From: an uncultured Helicobacter sp.
GTDB taxonomy: Bacteria; Campylobacterota; Campylobacteria; Campylobacterales; Helicobacteraceae
Length of the DNA stretch: 64,000 bases
NCBI GenBank assembly: GCA_949287835.1
Contig: CASEHV010000023.1
Location: 43,028-107,027, forward strand
Direction of reading: 5' to 3'
Positions within the stretch are counted from its first letter, which is position 1. Every line of letters begins with the position of its first letter. Under the pieces are notes generated by a model. It had not been told where the DNA came from and ran no database searches. It saw only the letters and a list, made by a program, of their open reading frames with translations. Positions 36,859 through 45,294 of this stretch are shown here, one piece after another. The position numbers were made by a program, and so were the translations under genes.

Positions 36859-37427
36859 TAGGATTATGCAGGATTGTGCTTTGTTGTTGTGGCATTGTGT
36901 CTTTATGCTTTGCGGGGCTAAAGGAGGATATAAAAAGTCATTTTGAAGAATGTCAAAATAATAAAAAAGAAGAGTTGTATTATCATTGTTTTAATAGAGA
37001 AAGCAATGTGATATTAAATATTAATTCTAGCGAGGCATATTGTGATGGCATAAGATATAGCACGACCTCCAAGCAAGAATGTTTCATAGATTTTTATAGC
37101 AAATATAATACTATATTATACAGACAATGCAATAATAATAAAAAGTTAGAATGTTTAATGATACTTGATACGATATTAGCTATTAAGAAAGATGCTATAA
37201 CAGATGAGACAAATACGATAGTATATTTTTTAGATACGCAGACTTCTAAGAGTGGTTTTTTAGGATTAGACGATGCATTGCTTAACAGAATTTTTAGCTT
37301 TTGCCGGAGCGATGAATGCTATGAAGTCGCTAAGAAAATTGGCTTAAATCTTGAAATGGTAAAACCATTTTTAAATAAAGCATGTAATGAAAATGTGGCA
37401 GATGCTTGTTATGCGCTTGGGAAGTGA
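36855..37427 (+). CDS. secreted Cys-rich protein, Sel1/Hcp-like C-terminus
   Basis: A 190-residue product starting at GTG 36855, which overlaps the tkt stop, so it is probably translationally coupled. A Cys-rich hydrophobic signal peptide (RIVLCCCGIVSLCFA) leads into a mature part with about 12 Cys. The end, FLNKACNENVADACYALGK, matches one Sel1 or Helicobacter cysteine-rich protein repeat, but these proteins usually carry several such repeats. It may be a truncated member or a distinct protein with one repeat. A periplasmic location is expected. Confidence 0.6.
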   Translation: MIGLCRIVLCCCGIVSLCFAGLKEDIKSHFEECQNNKKEELYYHCFNRESNVILNINSSEAYCDGIRYSTTSKQECFIDFYSKYNTILYRQCNNNKKLECLMILDTILAIKKDAITDETNTIVYFLDTQTSKSGFLGLDDALLNRIFSFCRSDECYEVAKKIGLNLEMVKPFLNKACNENVADACYALGK

Positions 37428-37464
37428 ATTGTTTACGTTTTTAAGTTATAATAATTAGTTTTGA

Positions 37465-37500
37465 TATAATAACGTGGCTTTATATATATATATATAGGAT
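37465..37500 (+). promoter_or_regulatory. -10 box and (TA)8 tract ahead of the ABC operon
   Basis: TATAAT at 37465-37470 is a good -10 box. Eight TA repeats follow at 37481-37496, then GGA as ribosome site for the ATG at 37508. The repeat therefore sits in the predicted leader and a change in length would alter spacing or leader folding. Confidence 0.55.
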
Positions 37501-37507
37501 TTTTACA

Positions 37508-37597
37508 ATGAAAAACTACAAACATCATTCAATGTTTTCTGCTTATTCTATAGACACAATTATGCAAATCGCAAAGAGTCGTCCAAATCATGTCTAA
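37508..37597 (+). CDS. 29-residue ORF coupled to the ABC transporter
   Basis: A 29-codon ORF from ATG 37508 to TAA 37595, with AGGA 8 bases upstream. The stop overlaps the ATG of the ATPase gene (ATGTCTAA), which is typical of translational coupling. The peptide begins MKNYKHHSMFSAYSIDT and ends RPNHV; it has no signal or membrane helix, and no Cys. It may be a leader, a regulatory ORF or a small substrate peptide. I do not recognise it. Confidence 0.45.
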   Translation: MKNYKHHSMFSAYSIDTIMQIAKSRPNHV

Positions 37598-38462
37598 TCC
37601 AATAATAGAAATCATTGAATTATCTTATGGCTGGAGTGTAGGGAATCCAATAGCTCCTGCATTTTCTATAAATCTCTCTAATGGAATACATTGTATAGTT
37701 GGCTCTAATGGTGTTGGTAAATCTACTTTGCTTAGAACCATAGCAGGTATCATAGCGCCAATTAGTGGCGAGGTAAAAAGGTATGGTAATGTCGGATATT
37801 TAGGACATAATATCGGAATCTATAATCAACTAACCTTAAGAGAGAATCTAAAAGTGTGGTCTGGCATACTTGATGGTGATGATATTTCTAAAATGGATTG
37901 GTTAATAGACAAGCTTGAGGCAAGAGATATTTTGGATAAATTGCCTACTAAATTTTCAAAAGGGCAGTTTCAAAAAGCTGGAATCATAAGAAGTTTTATA
38001 GGTTCTCCTAAGATTATTATACTAGATGAGCCTACATCTGGCTTAGACCCAAAAAGCAAGGAGAGCGTTCAAGAAATTTTGCTAAATTATGGTAAAGAGC
38101 ATTGCATCATCGTTTCATCTCATGATATAAATGAAGTCTCTCGCATAGCTACCAATATCATAAAGCTAGATAAAAATGCCCCTGCTAATATCCTAAAATC
38201 AAGCCAAATATATGGCACAAGCCAGTCTAAGACACATAAAGTTGGAATCTTAGTAGAAAAAGGTGATATAGAAAAAGCTAAAAAACTTTTAGGTGATAGG
38301 GAAATAGAGATTAGCACGACAGGTTGGCTATATGCCACTGTGAATGAGGGTGAGGTTTTGGGTGATGTGCTAAAACAGATTCTAGTGTCAGATATTACAT
38401 TGCTATCTGTCGATGATTCCTCTTTCATTAGGTCTCTTTATAATGATGATGAAAATGCTTAG
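37590..38462 (+). CDS. ABC transporter ATP-binding protein
   Basis: A 290-residue ATPase. Walker A is GSNGVGKST at 38-46, the signature is FSKGQ in place of LSGGQ, Walker B is IIILDEPTSGLD and the switch His is in VSSHDINE. After residue 205 there is a C-terminal extension of about 85 residues. It resembles NosF/CcmA-type exporters with a separate permease, and the permease follows after 8 bp. No nosZ, nosD or ccm genes are near, so the substrate is unknown. It should drive export or membrane stress relief at the inner membrane. Confidence 0.85.
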   Translation: MSNPIIEIIELSYGWSVGNPIAPAFSINLSNGIHCIVGSNGVGKSTLLRTIAGIIAPISGEVKRYGNVGYLGHNIGIYNQLTLRENLKVWSGILDGDDISKMDWLIDKLEARDILDKLPTKFSKGQFQKAGIIRSFIGSPKIIILDEPTSGLDPKSKESVQEILLNYGKEHCIIVSSHDINEVSRIATNIIKLDKNAPANILKSSQIYGTSQSKTHKVGILVEKGDIEKAKKLLGDREIEISTTGWLYATVNEGEVLGDVLKQILVSDITLLSVDDSSFIRSLYNDDENA

Positions 38463-38470
38463 GAGATATA

Positions 38471-39244
38471 ATGTTGTTTCAATTTTATTTTAATAAATCT
38501 TTTAAAGAGCAGAAAAGAGCTATTTTTGTGCTACCCATTGCCACAGTCGTAGTGGTTGTATTATCTGTCGCTGGTGTCATTTATTTGCCCGGAATCCTCA
38601 CTTCATTTACCGTGCATGTCGTGCAGTCTAGTCAAGAGCTAATAGGGAATGATAAAGAGGGGTCGCTACTTGTTGCCGCACTTGTTGGTAATGGTCCTCT
38701 CTTTGCTGCTATGTTTTGTGGAATGATAGGGGCAAATATAGCTGCAGGAGTAATGGACGTGGAAATACGAAGCGGTGCTTTAGAGACGATTCTATCTAGG
38801 AATTACACATTTGAGCAAGTGCTTCAAACAATCCTGCTAGTATCTCTTGCCCTAGGTGCTATCACTACTATCGTGCTGGTGGCATTTATATCTATCATTA
38901 TATCGTGTGGCATATTGTATTATGACATGGATTTTGGCTTTATTTTCCCATTTCATATTTTCATCGTGCCATTTGTGTGCCTTTTCTGCGGTCTTGCGAC
39001 AGGATTTATGCTGCATACGATATTATCCAGAATGGCAAAGGTTAGAGCCACTTCTGTAGCAAATATCGGTCAAGTCGCATCGATACTTCCCGTAATACTG
39101 CTAATATTATTATATTTACTACCCCTCAATATATCAATGGCAGAGAAAATTTCATATTTCTCCTCATTTTTAATTGTCCTATCTGTCATCATGATTTTTG
39201 TAGCACTAAAATATGTGAATCTATCCAAGATTTTGGAGAGATAA
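38471..39244 (+). CDS. ABC-2-type permease
   Basis: A 257-residue integral membrane protein with about six helices, partner of the ATPase upstream. MMLFQF-like start is replaced by MLFQFYFNKSFKEQKRA, an amphipathic N-terminus as in ABC-2 permeases, and VEIRSGALETILSRNYT is the cytoplasmic loop that contacts the ATPase. A large loop after the first helix (about 38-75) is periplasmic. The organisation resembles NosY-type permeases. The substrate is not evident. Confidence 0.8.
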   Translation: MLFQFYFNKSFKEQKRAIFVLPIATVVVVVLSVAGVIYLPGILTSFTVHVVQSSQELIGNDKEGSLLVAALVGNGPLFAAMFCGMIGANIAAGVMDVEIRSGALETILSRNYTFEQVLQTILLVSLALGAITTIVLVAFISIIISCGILYYDMDFGFIFPFHIFIVPFVCLFCGLATGFMLHTILSRMAKVRATSVANIGQVASILPVILLILLYLLPLNISMAEKISYFSSFLIVLSVIMIFVALKYVNLSKILER

Positions 39245-39343
39245 TTTAATTGTAAAACGTATTAAGCATTCAAATTATATTTAAGAAATCCTTATATTTA
39301 TAGTAATGTTATAATAACCCAGCAGTAATCTTATAGGACATAT

Positions 39344-40072
39344 ATGGCAAAAAAAACGATTTCTTATGAAAATAATAGCTTTAATATAGCATATAAAATT
39401 ATTAATAATAACGCTAATAAAAACATGCTATTCCTGCATGGCTGGGGGAGTAATAAGGAGCTAATGGAAATGGCATTTGGCAAATGTTTTAATGATTTTA
39501 ATCATATCTATGTGGATTTGCCAGGCTTTGGGGGGAGTGAGAGTGCTGTGTTTCTTGATAGTATTGGCTATGGTGGCGTGATTTGTGCATTTTTGGAGCA
39601 TATATGTATCAATGATATTTGTGATGTGCATTTAGTCGTTGGGCATAGTTTTGGCGGAAAGATAGCACTGCTGCTAGATAGAGAGATTATTTTACTAAGT
39701 AGTGCGGGCATTTTACTAAAAAAATCTATGAAAATAAAAATGAAGATTCTACTAGCAAAGATTCTAAAAAATCTTGGTATTTCTAAAATCATAAAACAAT
39801 GGCTAGTCGCAGATGACGCAAAGAATCTTAGCCCTGTGATGTATGAGATTTTTAAGCACGTAGTAAATGAGGATTTTGCACCATATTACAGAGACTTTAG
39901 GCAGAGGGCAAGTATCTTTTGGGGGGAGAGCGATAGTGCGACACCGCTAGAGGCATTTGAGAAGATAAAATCGCTTATGCCAGATTCTAGGACGCATGTA
40001 TTAAAGGGAGATCATTACTTTTTTCTAAAGCAGGGCGCACAGATAGAGAGGCTATATAGGGAGGATACATGA
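39344..40072 (+). CDS. alpha/beta-hydrolase
   Basis: A 242-residue alpha/beta hydrolase. The oxyanion segment HGWGSN is at 32-37, nucleophile S102 is in VVGHSFGGK, and D197 (ESDSATP) and H224 (GDHYFF) complete the triad. A short basic cap (KKSMKIKMKILLAK) lies at 127-139. The family includes esterases such as those used in biotin synthesis, but specificity cannot be told. The next gene starts inside its stop. Confidence 0.8.
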   Translation: MAKKTISYENNSFNIAYKIINNNANKNMLFLHGWGSNKELMEMAFGKCFNDFNHIYVDLPGFGGSESAVFLDSIGYGGVICAFLEHICINDICDVHLVVGHSFGGKIALLLDREIILLSSAGILLKKSMKIKMKILLAKILKNLGISKIIKQWLVADDAKNLSPVMYEIFKHVVNEDFAPYYRDFRQRASIFWGESDSATPLEAFEKIKSLMPDSRTHVLKGDHYFFLKQGAQIERLYREDT

Positions 40073-40491
40073 GGCTAATTATGCTAATGATATTTGCACT
40101 CACTCTTGAAGCAAAGGGGATTATCCATAGCTTTGAGCTTGGGCTAGATTTGAGAAAAGATGAGATTCTAAGAGCAGATATTACTTCCTCAAAAGATTCT
40201 CAGGGCTATGCCACAAAGGACTTTAGTATGCGATGGACGCTATATCGAAATGAGGGGCTAGTCGTGCTTGTAACCTATGATAAATTCCGCTATCAATTCA
40301 TACTTTACAGAGATTATCGGCTAAATAGTTGGCAGCTAAATACGCTTGATACACAAGGGGTAAATCGTGCCAAAAATCAGCCATATATTAGAATCTATTT
40401 CGAGGATATACAAGACCCCTTTGATGACGAGAAAACTATCGCAAGGCTAAAAATCTATGGCTACGGAGATGTTGGGTTTTCTAGGAAGTAA
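40069..40491 (+). CDS. secreted hypothetical protein
   Basis: A 140-residue product overlapping the hydrolase stop by 4 bases. A signal peptide (RLIMLMIFALTLEAKG) is followed by a mature part of mostly beta strands with many aromatic and charged residues (TLYRNEGLVVLVTYDKFRY, PYIRIYFEDI). No Cys, no catalytic motif. It is probably periplasmic. I do not recognise the family. Confidence 0.65.
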   Translation: MRLIMLMIFALTLEAKGIIHSFELGLDLRKDEILRADITSSKDSQGYATKDFSMRWTLYRNEGLVVLVTYDKFRYQFILYRDYRLNSWQLNTLDTQGVNRAKNQPYIRIYFEDIQDPFDDEKTIARLKIYGYGDVGFSRK

Positions 40492-40547
40492 GTAAAAAAC
40501 ATAATTAATGAAAATCGTGTTTTAAAGAAAATATGTAATCCAAATTT

Positions 40548-40579
40548 AAAGATTCTTCGGCTACGCCTCAGAATGACGG
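40548..40579. repeat. dispersed repeat copy matching trpB
   Basis: AAAGATTCTTCGGCT then CGCCTCAGAATGACGG, differing from 32624-32655 inside trpB at a single base. Confidence 0.8.
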
Positions 40580-40626
40580 TATAACGAAATATTGACATGG
40601 TTAGTGAATTACTATGTCTTCCCTCC

Positions 40627-40653
40627 GTCATGTTTAGCGTTGGCGAAACATCT
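40627..40653. repeat. dispersed repeat copy, second type
   Basis: GTCATGTTTAGCGTTGGCG then AAACATCT, a close relative of the in-trpB unit at 32514. Confidence 0.65.
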
Positions 40654-40669
40654 CCGTAAAGACTTTATA

Positions 40670-40696
40670 GATTCTTCGCTTAACACTCAGAATGAC
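40670..40696. repeat. dispersed repeat copy
   Basis: GATTCTTCGCTTAACACTC followed by AGAATGAC, first type in the same orientation as 40548. It forms a cluster of three units with the two preceding ones. Confidence 0.65.
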
Positions 40697-40759
40697 AAGG
40701 AGCGTTATAATGACATATTATATGTCATATTTGCCGAATGCAAAGAATTTTTGCAGAAT

Positions 40760-41842
40760 CTAAAGCGTCTTCATATCAATGACATAACGGAATTTTGCCT
40801 TGCCGTTTGTGAGGTCATGATAGGCATCATTGATTTTGTCCGCAGAGATGATTTGCGTCTCGGGGTAGATTCCATGCTTTAGTGAGAAATCTAGCATTTC
40901 CTGCGTCTCTTTGATTCCGCCAATAAGAGAGCCATACACCTTTTTATTTGGCTCAAAGACTAGCCTTGTCATATCATTTTTTACCGCTTCATTCATGGGC
41001 GGAAGTCCCACGATAGCCATCTCGCCGCCATGCTTTAGCAGTGAGATATATTTCATCGGGTCATATTTCGTAGGTATGGTAGAGAGTATGAAGTCAAATT
41101 TCTCATTCACATCAAGGCTATCATATAGTGCCTTTGCGCCTAGCTTGAGTGCTTCTTTCTCTTTATTCTTATTCCTAGCAAAGATACTAACCTCTGCGCC
41201 AAATTTTAGTGCATACTTTAATCCCATAACGCCAAGTCCGCCAAATCCAGCGATGGCTACCTTATCACCACTTTTAATCTTACTGAATCTAAGCGGCGAG
41301 TATGTCGTGATTCCTGCACAAAGCAATGGAGCGACCTTATCTAGCGGCGCATATTTTGGTACTTTTAGCGCGAAATCCTCTTTAAGCACGATATTATTAG
41401 AATATCCGCCATAGGTTGGCTCATTATTGTGGAAATAATCATGGCAGTCATAAGTATAGACGGTTTTACCTCTCTCACAGAATTGCTCATTACTTGCCTT
41501 GCATGCACTGCATTCTCCACAGCTATTTACCATGCAGCCAACGCCTGCAAAATCCCCGACACTAAACTTAGATACATCTTTGCCCACAGCCACTACCCTG
41601 CCTGCTATCTCATGCCCGGGAACCATAGGATAGATTCCCTCCTTCCATTCGCTACGTGCTGAGTGAATATCGCTATGGCAGATTCCAGCGTATAGAATCT
41701 CAATTAGCACGTCTTTATCTCCTAGCGGGTGGCGACTAAAACTAAAGGGCTTAAAGCTATCATCTTTATGCTGCACCGCATAGCCTTTAGCACTTATCCT
41801 TTTGCCTTCTTTTGCCTCTGTTAAATTCATCTCTAAAAGCAT
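40760..41842 (-). CDS. zinc-dependent NADP alcohol dehydrogenase, cinnamyl-alcohol type
   Basis: A 360-residue medium-chain dehydrogenase that oxidises alcohols or reduces aldehydes with NADP(H). Catalytic zinc ligands are in GICHSDIH and PGHEIAG, the structural zinc site is CGECSACKASNEQFC, and the Rossmann loop is GFGGLGVMG. AAGGAG is 6 bases ahead of the ATG at 41842. Its layout fits the YahK/cinnamyl-alcohol dehydrogenase branch. It is monocistronic as far as I can tell. Confidence 0.88.
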   Translation of the reverse strand: MLLEMNLTEAKEGKRISAKGYAVQHKDDSFKPFSFSRHPLGDKDVLIEILYAGICHSDIHSARSEWKEGIYPMVPGHEIAGRVVAVGKDVSKFSVGDFAGVGCMVNSCGECSACKASNEQFCERGKTVYTYDCHDYFHNNEPTYGGYSNNIVLKEDFALKVPKYAPLDKVAPLLCAGITTYSPLRFSKIKSGDKVAIAGFGGLGVMGLKYALKFGAEVSIFARNKNKEKEALKLGAKALYDSLDVNEKFDFILSTIPTKYDPMKYISLLKHGGEMAIVGLPPMNEAVKNDMTRLVFEPNKKVYGSLIGGIKETQEMLDFSLKHGIYPETQIISADKINDAYHDLTNGKAKFRYVIDMKTL

Positions 41843-42007
41843 ATAAACTCCTTATCAAAAATACATTAGTAATTATAAGGGCTAATAGCTACTCTAAGTC
41901 AAGGGGTAAAAGTGGATTTTTTACATTGTGGATAATTTTTAGTATTTACAATAATATGATTGCTATGTGTTAATATTAAATCTCAATCGTTTATGTAAGG
42001 AATATTT

Positions 42008-42511
42008 ATGGCTACACTTGTTATTTTTGGACACACATTCTGGAATGATTCTAAGGTAAATAAGGCTTTGCTTGAATCTATATCAGGGCAGAGTGATATT
42101 ACAATCCACAATCTAAGCGAGGTGTATAAGGATTTTAAGATTAACTCTAAAACTGAGATAGAGTTACTGCAAAAGGCAGATAGCATTGTATTTCAATTCC
42201 CGCTATTTTGGTTTAGCACACCTAGCATATTGAAAGAATGGCAAGATGTGGTGCTAAGTGCTATTTTATATGGAAGCAATCCAGAACTGTTAAAGAATAA
42301 GAAATTTGGCATAGTAACTACCGCAGGTGGTGCGGAGGGTAGCTATGATGGACATCATGGTGCTACTCTTAGGCAAATGCTAACACCGATATATGAAAGT
42401 TTTAAATATCTAGGCACAAATGTTCGAGATTATTATTGCATTTTTGAGACGCATTCTCTTAATCCTCAAAGTCTCCCCATAGATGCGTATAAGAAGTATT
42501 TGCTAGGATAA
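42008..42511 (+). CDS. NAD(P)H-dependent flavin oxidoreductase, NQO1/KefF-like
   Basis: A 167-residue flavodoxin-fold oxidoreductase. FGHTFWNDSKVNKAL fits the N-terminal flavin phosphate loop, FQFPLFWFSTPSILKEW is the family segment for FMN/FAD and TTAGGAEGSY is the second flavin loop. It is shorter than classical NQO1 and resembles KefF or YwrO. It probably reduces quinones with NAD(P)H in the cytoplasm. Partner and substrate are not visible. Confidence 0.8.
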   Translation: MATLVIFGHTFWNDSKVNKALLESISGQSDITIHNLSEVYKDFKINSKTEIELLQKADSIVFQFPLFWFSTPSILKEWQDVVLSAILYGSNPELLKNKKFGIVTTAGGAEGSYDGHHGATLRQMLTPIYESFKYLGTNVRDYYCIFETHSLNPQSLPIDAYKKYLLG

Positions 42512-42518
42512 AGTAGCG

Positions 42519-43226
42519 CTACTTCCTAGCGATAATAAGCGTAGAGACTCCAGCGCTATATGCCTTTGAAAAGGCAGTATTCATGCCATGAAGTGATAGC
42601 TCCTCTTGCAGAGATTCTGTCGTTACAAAGGAATCTATGGAGTTTGGCAGATATTTATATGCTTTGAAATTCCCAGAGATAATGCCACCTATGATTGGTA
42701 GAATCTTTTTTGTATATAACTGCATGAGAGATGAGGCAATACCTCCACTTTTTTGCGAGGTAAATTCTAAGATGACGACTACCCCGCCGGGTTTAAGGAC
42801 GCGGTAAAACTCCATTAACGCCCCCTTTCTATTCACGACATTGCGAAGTCCGTAGGCTATGGATAGTATATCCTTTGAGTTAGATTCTAAAGGAAGATTA
42901 TCTGCCTGTGCGATTTGCAGATGAATGTTTGGAATCTTTTCCTTTGCTACCTCTAGCATGCCACTAGATGGGTCTATGCCTACCATGCTATCTATGGCTA
43001 TGTCATGCTCCTTTGCCTCGCTTTGCCAGTGCATTATCATATCGCCTGTGCCACATGCCACATCGACTATATCAAGGCTTTTTTTGTTTAGAATCTTAAA
43101 TGCCTCTTTGCATGCCTCTTTTCTCCAGCTAAGGTCTACTCCCATGCTCATCGCACGATTTGCCATATCATAGCTCTTAGCAATGTCATTAAACATATTG
43201 ATTATTTCGCTTTGTTTATCTCTCAT
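42519..43226 (-). CDS. ubiE: Demethylmenaquinone methyltransferase
   Basis: A 235-residue SAM-dependent methyltransferase. SAM motif I is VDVACGTGDM (about residues 54-63), FNDIAKSYDMANRAMSMG at the N-terminus is the UbiE signature, and AYGLRNV near the middle is the second family pattern. It performs the last methylation of menaquinone, the quinone that feeds petABC. It follows the SUFU-domain gene by 9 bp, so the two are probably co-transcribed. Confidence 0.93.
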   Translation of the reverse strand: MRDKQSEIINMFNDIAKSYDMANRAMSMGVDLSWRKEACKEAFKILNKKSLDIVDVACGTGDMIMHWQSEAKEHDIAIDSMVGIDPSSGMLEVAKEKIPNIHLQIAQADNLPLESNSKDILSIAYGLRNVVNRKGALMEFYRVLKPGGVVVILEFTSQKSGGIASSLMQLYTKKILPIIGGIISGNFKAYKYLPNSIDSFVTTESLQEELSLHGMNTAFSKAYSAGVSTLIIARK

Positions 43227-43235
43227 AGCTCTCTC

Positions 43236-43910
43236 TTACACATAGCTTTTATCGCGTTTCATATCGGTTATTAAAAGTGGGTTATCTGCCCTCATCATCT
43301 CTATTAGATTCTTAATTCTCTCTTTGATTTCGCCCTCATCTTGATTCTGCGTTATGTAGATTAGCTCACTTTGCGTTATGCCGACTAACTGCAGAAAGTC
43401 AAGTCTGCCATGAATGCTATCTACACCCTCTATCTGTGTATCATTTACTACTATTAATGCCGTGATTCTAGAATCATTGCTCCTATCTAGTGGATTACCA
43501 TCTCCTATGATAAACTGAAAAGGCTCAAGGTAGCCGCTCTCTGCCACATTTGTAGAGTAGGCAAGATTGGCAAATACATCAAATACCCATTTGCACTCAT
43601 CTAGCTCCTTGCTTTTTATCTTAAAAGTCATCTCATAGCCAAAGCCACTCCACTCCCCCCCAAAAGATTCCTCATTAGCATATAAAGCGCTCATGCCAAA
43701 GCTAACGAAATGCAGAAAATCGCTAGATTCATATATGCTAAATCCATCTAAATATTGATCTCCGCCAAGGCTTGCCCTTTGTTTTAGATTCGTAGCAAAA
43801 TGCCTTGCTTTCTTATCACCATAGACTTTAGCAAATGCCTCCTCTATGCAGTCCCAGCCCGGATTAAAATCATCATCATCTATACGTCTCTTATATTCCT
43901 CAAGTGTCAT
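43236..43910 (-). CDS. SUFU-domain (Suppressor of fused) protein
   Basis: A 224-residue protein with the bacterial SUFU pattern: WDCIEEAFAKVYG, HFATNLKQRASLGGDQYLDG, then a GYEMTFKI strand and GNPLDRSNDS. Bacterial SUFU proteins are of unknown role; some are immunity proteins for polymorphic toxins. No toxin gene is seen beside it. It lies upstream of ubiE in one likely transcript. There is no signal peptide. The domain assignment is from pattern memory only. Confidence 0.65.
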   Translation of the reverse strand: MTLEEYKRRIDDDDFNPGWDCIEEAFAKVYGDKKARHFATNLKQRASLGGDQYLDGFSIYESSDFLHFVSFGMSALYANEESFGGEWSGFGYEMTFKIKSKELDECKWVFDVFANLAYSTNVAESGYLEPFQFIIGDGNPLDRSNDSRITALIVVNDTQIEGVDSIHGRLDFLQLVGITQSELIYITQNQDEGEIKERIKNLIEMMRADNPLLITDMKRDKSYV

Positions 43911-44018
43911 GGAAAGTCCTGTTACTCATAATAGCATTATAATATTATATAAAAAAGCAAAACTCAAAAAGCAAAATAAAGTAAAATAAATTCGTAATTT
44001 ATATAGGATTTTTAAAAC

Positions 44019-45188
44019 ATGAATATTTTAATCAAGCTACCAAATTGGCTAGGCGATACCGTCATGCTAACGCCCACTATTTGTTTGATACAAAAGGTGA
44101 TTCCAAAAGCTAGGTTTGTCCTCATTGGAAATAGACTAAGCACATCTTTGTTTGTAGAAAATGAGACATTTATAAAAATATTTATTGATGATACTAAATC
44201 TTGCAAAGGATTTTTTAAACGTATAAATGCCACAATGGCACTTGCCCTAAGCGTGAATGAATATTTAAAGGAAAGCGGCATTGGCGAGTTTGACTATGTG
44301 CTTAATACTCAGAATAATTTTTTCTCTGCCATGCTACTTTGCAAGATTCACTCAAAGCTACATATAGGATATAGTGATAAAAGTATGTTTGGGATTAGGA
44401 AATTCCTCATCACAAATCCCGTGAAATTCAAAAGCGGACGAACACCATTATGCACACATCAAGTATTAAGCTACTCAAATTTACTTCTAGCCCTGCTGCC
44501 TACGTCATTTTATGAGGAGATTCTCCGCTCTAATGTGGATTTGCTATCTCATGCAAATTACAATAAGGATTCAAACTTAGCACAAAATATTATTTTCACT
44601 CAGACGCCAGAGCTTAAAATCTTTCTTCCAATATCTACAAAGAGAAGGCAAAAACTTTTAGCAATAAGCCCTGGTGCTAGTTATGGGGAATCTAAAATGT
44701 GGCTAACGCAATATTTTATAGAGACGATTATAAGACTTGCTAAAAAGGGATATAGCATTAGAATCTACGGCGGTAAAGATGAGATAGCTCGTAATGAAAT
44801 GATATATAATAAATGCTTAGAAATGCTTGATAAAGATTGTAAAATAGAGAATCTAAGTGGCAAAACAACCATACAAGAATTAATAAATTCCATGAATGAA
44901 TGTGCTTTATATATAGGAAATGATAGCGGCTCAACACACATAGCCAAAGCTCTTAAAATGAGTGGCGTAGTGCTATATGGTCCCACACCAATTGCATGGG
45001 GCAGACCGTGGAGTATCAATAAGGTAAAGATTGCAGATGATTATTACTATGCAGATTCTATGGTGGGCATACAAAAGAAGCTACCGTGTATGCCATGTAA
45101 GAAAAGAGTATGCCCTCTTAAACATCACAACTGCATGAAGCTAATAACGCCAGATGAGGTAGTAGGCATTATAGAATCTCTTAGCTAG
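44019..45188 (+). CDS. waaF: Lipopolysaccharide heptosyltransferase II (WaaF family)
   Basis: A 389-residue GT-B family 9 glycosyltransferase. The start MNILIKLPNWLGDTVMLTP is characteristic of WaaF, and GNDSGSTHIAKAL is the ADP-heptose site. SPGASYGESKMW and YGPTPIAWGRPW in the second half are family segments. It adds the second heptose to the inner core at the cytoplasmic side of the membrane. The donor pathway enzyme GmhB-like is at 17.1 kb. It has a four-Cys cluster (PCMPCKKRVCPLKHHNC) near the end. Confidence 0.88.
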   Translation: MNILIKLPNWLGDTVMLTPTICLIQKVIPKARFVLIGNRLSTSLFVENETFIKIFIDDTKSCKGFFKRINATMALALSVNEYLKESGIGEFDYVLNTQNNFFSAMLLCKIHSKLHIGYSDKSMFGIRKFLITNPVKFKSGRTPLCTHQVLSYSNLLLALLPTSFYEEILRSNVDLLSHANYNKDSNLAQNIIFTQTPELKIFLPISTKRRQKLLAISPGASYGESKMWLTQYFIETIIRLAKKGYSIRIYGGKDEIARNEMIYNKCLEMLDKDCKIENLSGKTTIQELINSMNECALYIGNDSGSTHIAKALKMSGVVLYGPTPIAWGRPWSINKVKIADDYYYADSMVGIQKKLPCMPCKKRVCPLKHHNCMKLITPDEVVGIIESLS

Positions 45189-45218
45189 GTTTTAATAATA
45201 CCTCTCCCATTCTAATGC

Positions 45219-45224
45219 TATAAT
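45219..45224 (+). promoter_or_regulatory. -10 box for the small RNA candidate
   Basis: TATAAT preceded by TGC (extended -10) lies 7 bases before the first base of the stem at 45232, which is where a start would be expected. Confidence 0.5.
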
Positions 45225-45230
45225 GCTACT

Positions 45231-45294
45231 CAATTTAGAGGGCTAACCTGCCGAGGGTTGCGGGGTGCTTTTTACTAAGAGGCTACTCTAAATT
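45231..45294 (+). ncRNA. candidate small structured RNA
   Basis: AATTTAGAG at 45232-45240 pairs perfectly with CTCTAAATT at 45286-45294. Inside, CCTGC (45247-45251) can pair with GCGGG (45260-45264). The stretch is far richer in G and C than its surroundings. It lacks the conserved SRP, tRNA T-loop or any riboswitch core I know. It could be an independent sRNA or part of the leader of the TonB receptor gene 185 bp downstream. Confidence 0.4.

Noticed and set aside
40592..40882. 96-codon plus-strand ORF before the alcohol dehydrogenase end
   Set aside because: It begins in repeat DNA and overlaps the dehydrogenase gene; there is no ribosome site.
40911..41414. 167-codon plus-strand ORF opposite the alcohol dehydrogenase
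   Set aside because: The dehydrogenase has complete motifs on the minus strand; this is its shadow.
45231..45294. Structured region as the SRP RNA or a known riboswitch
   Set aside because: The conserved SRP core (GGAAGCAGC) is absent, and no TPP, cobalamin, preQ1 or SAM core can be found.
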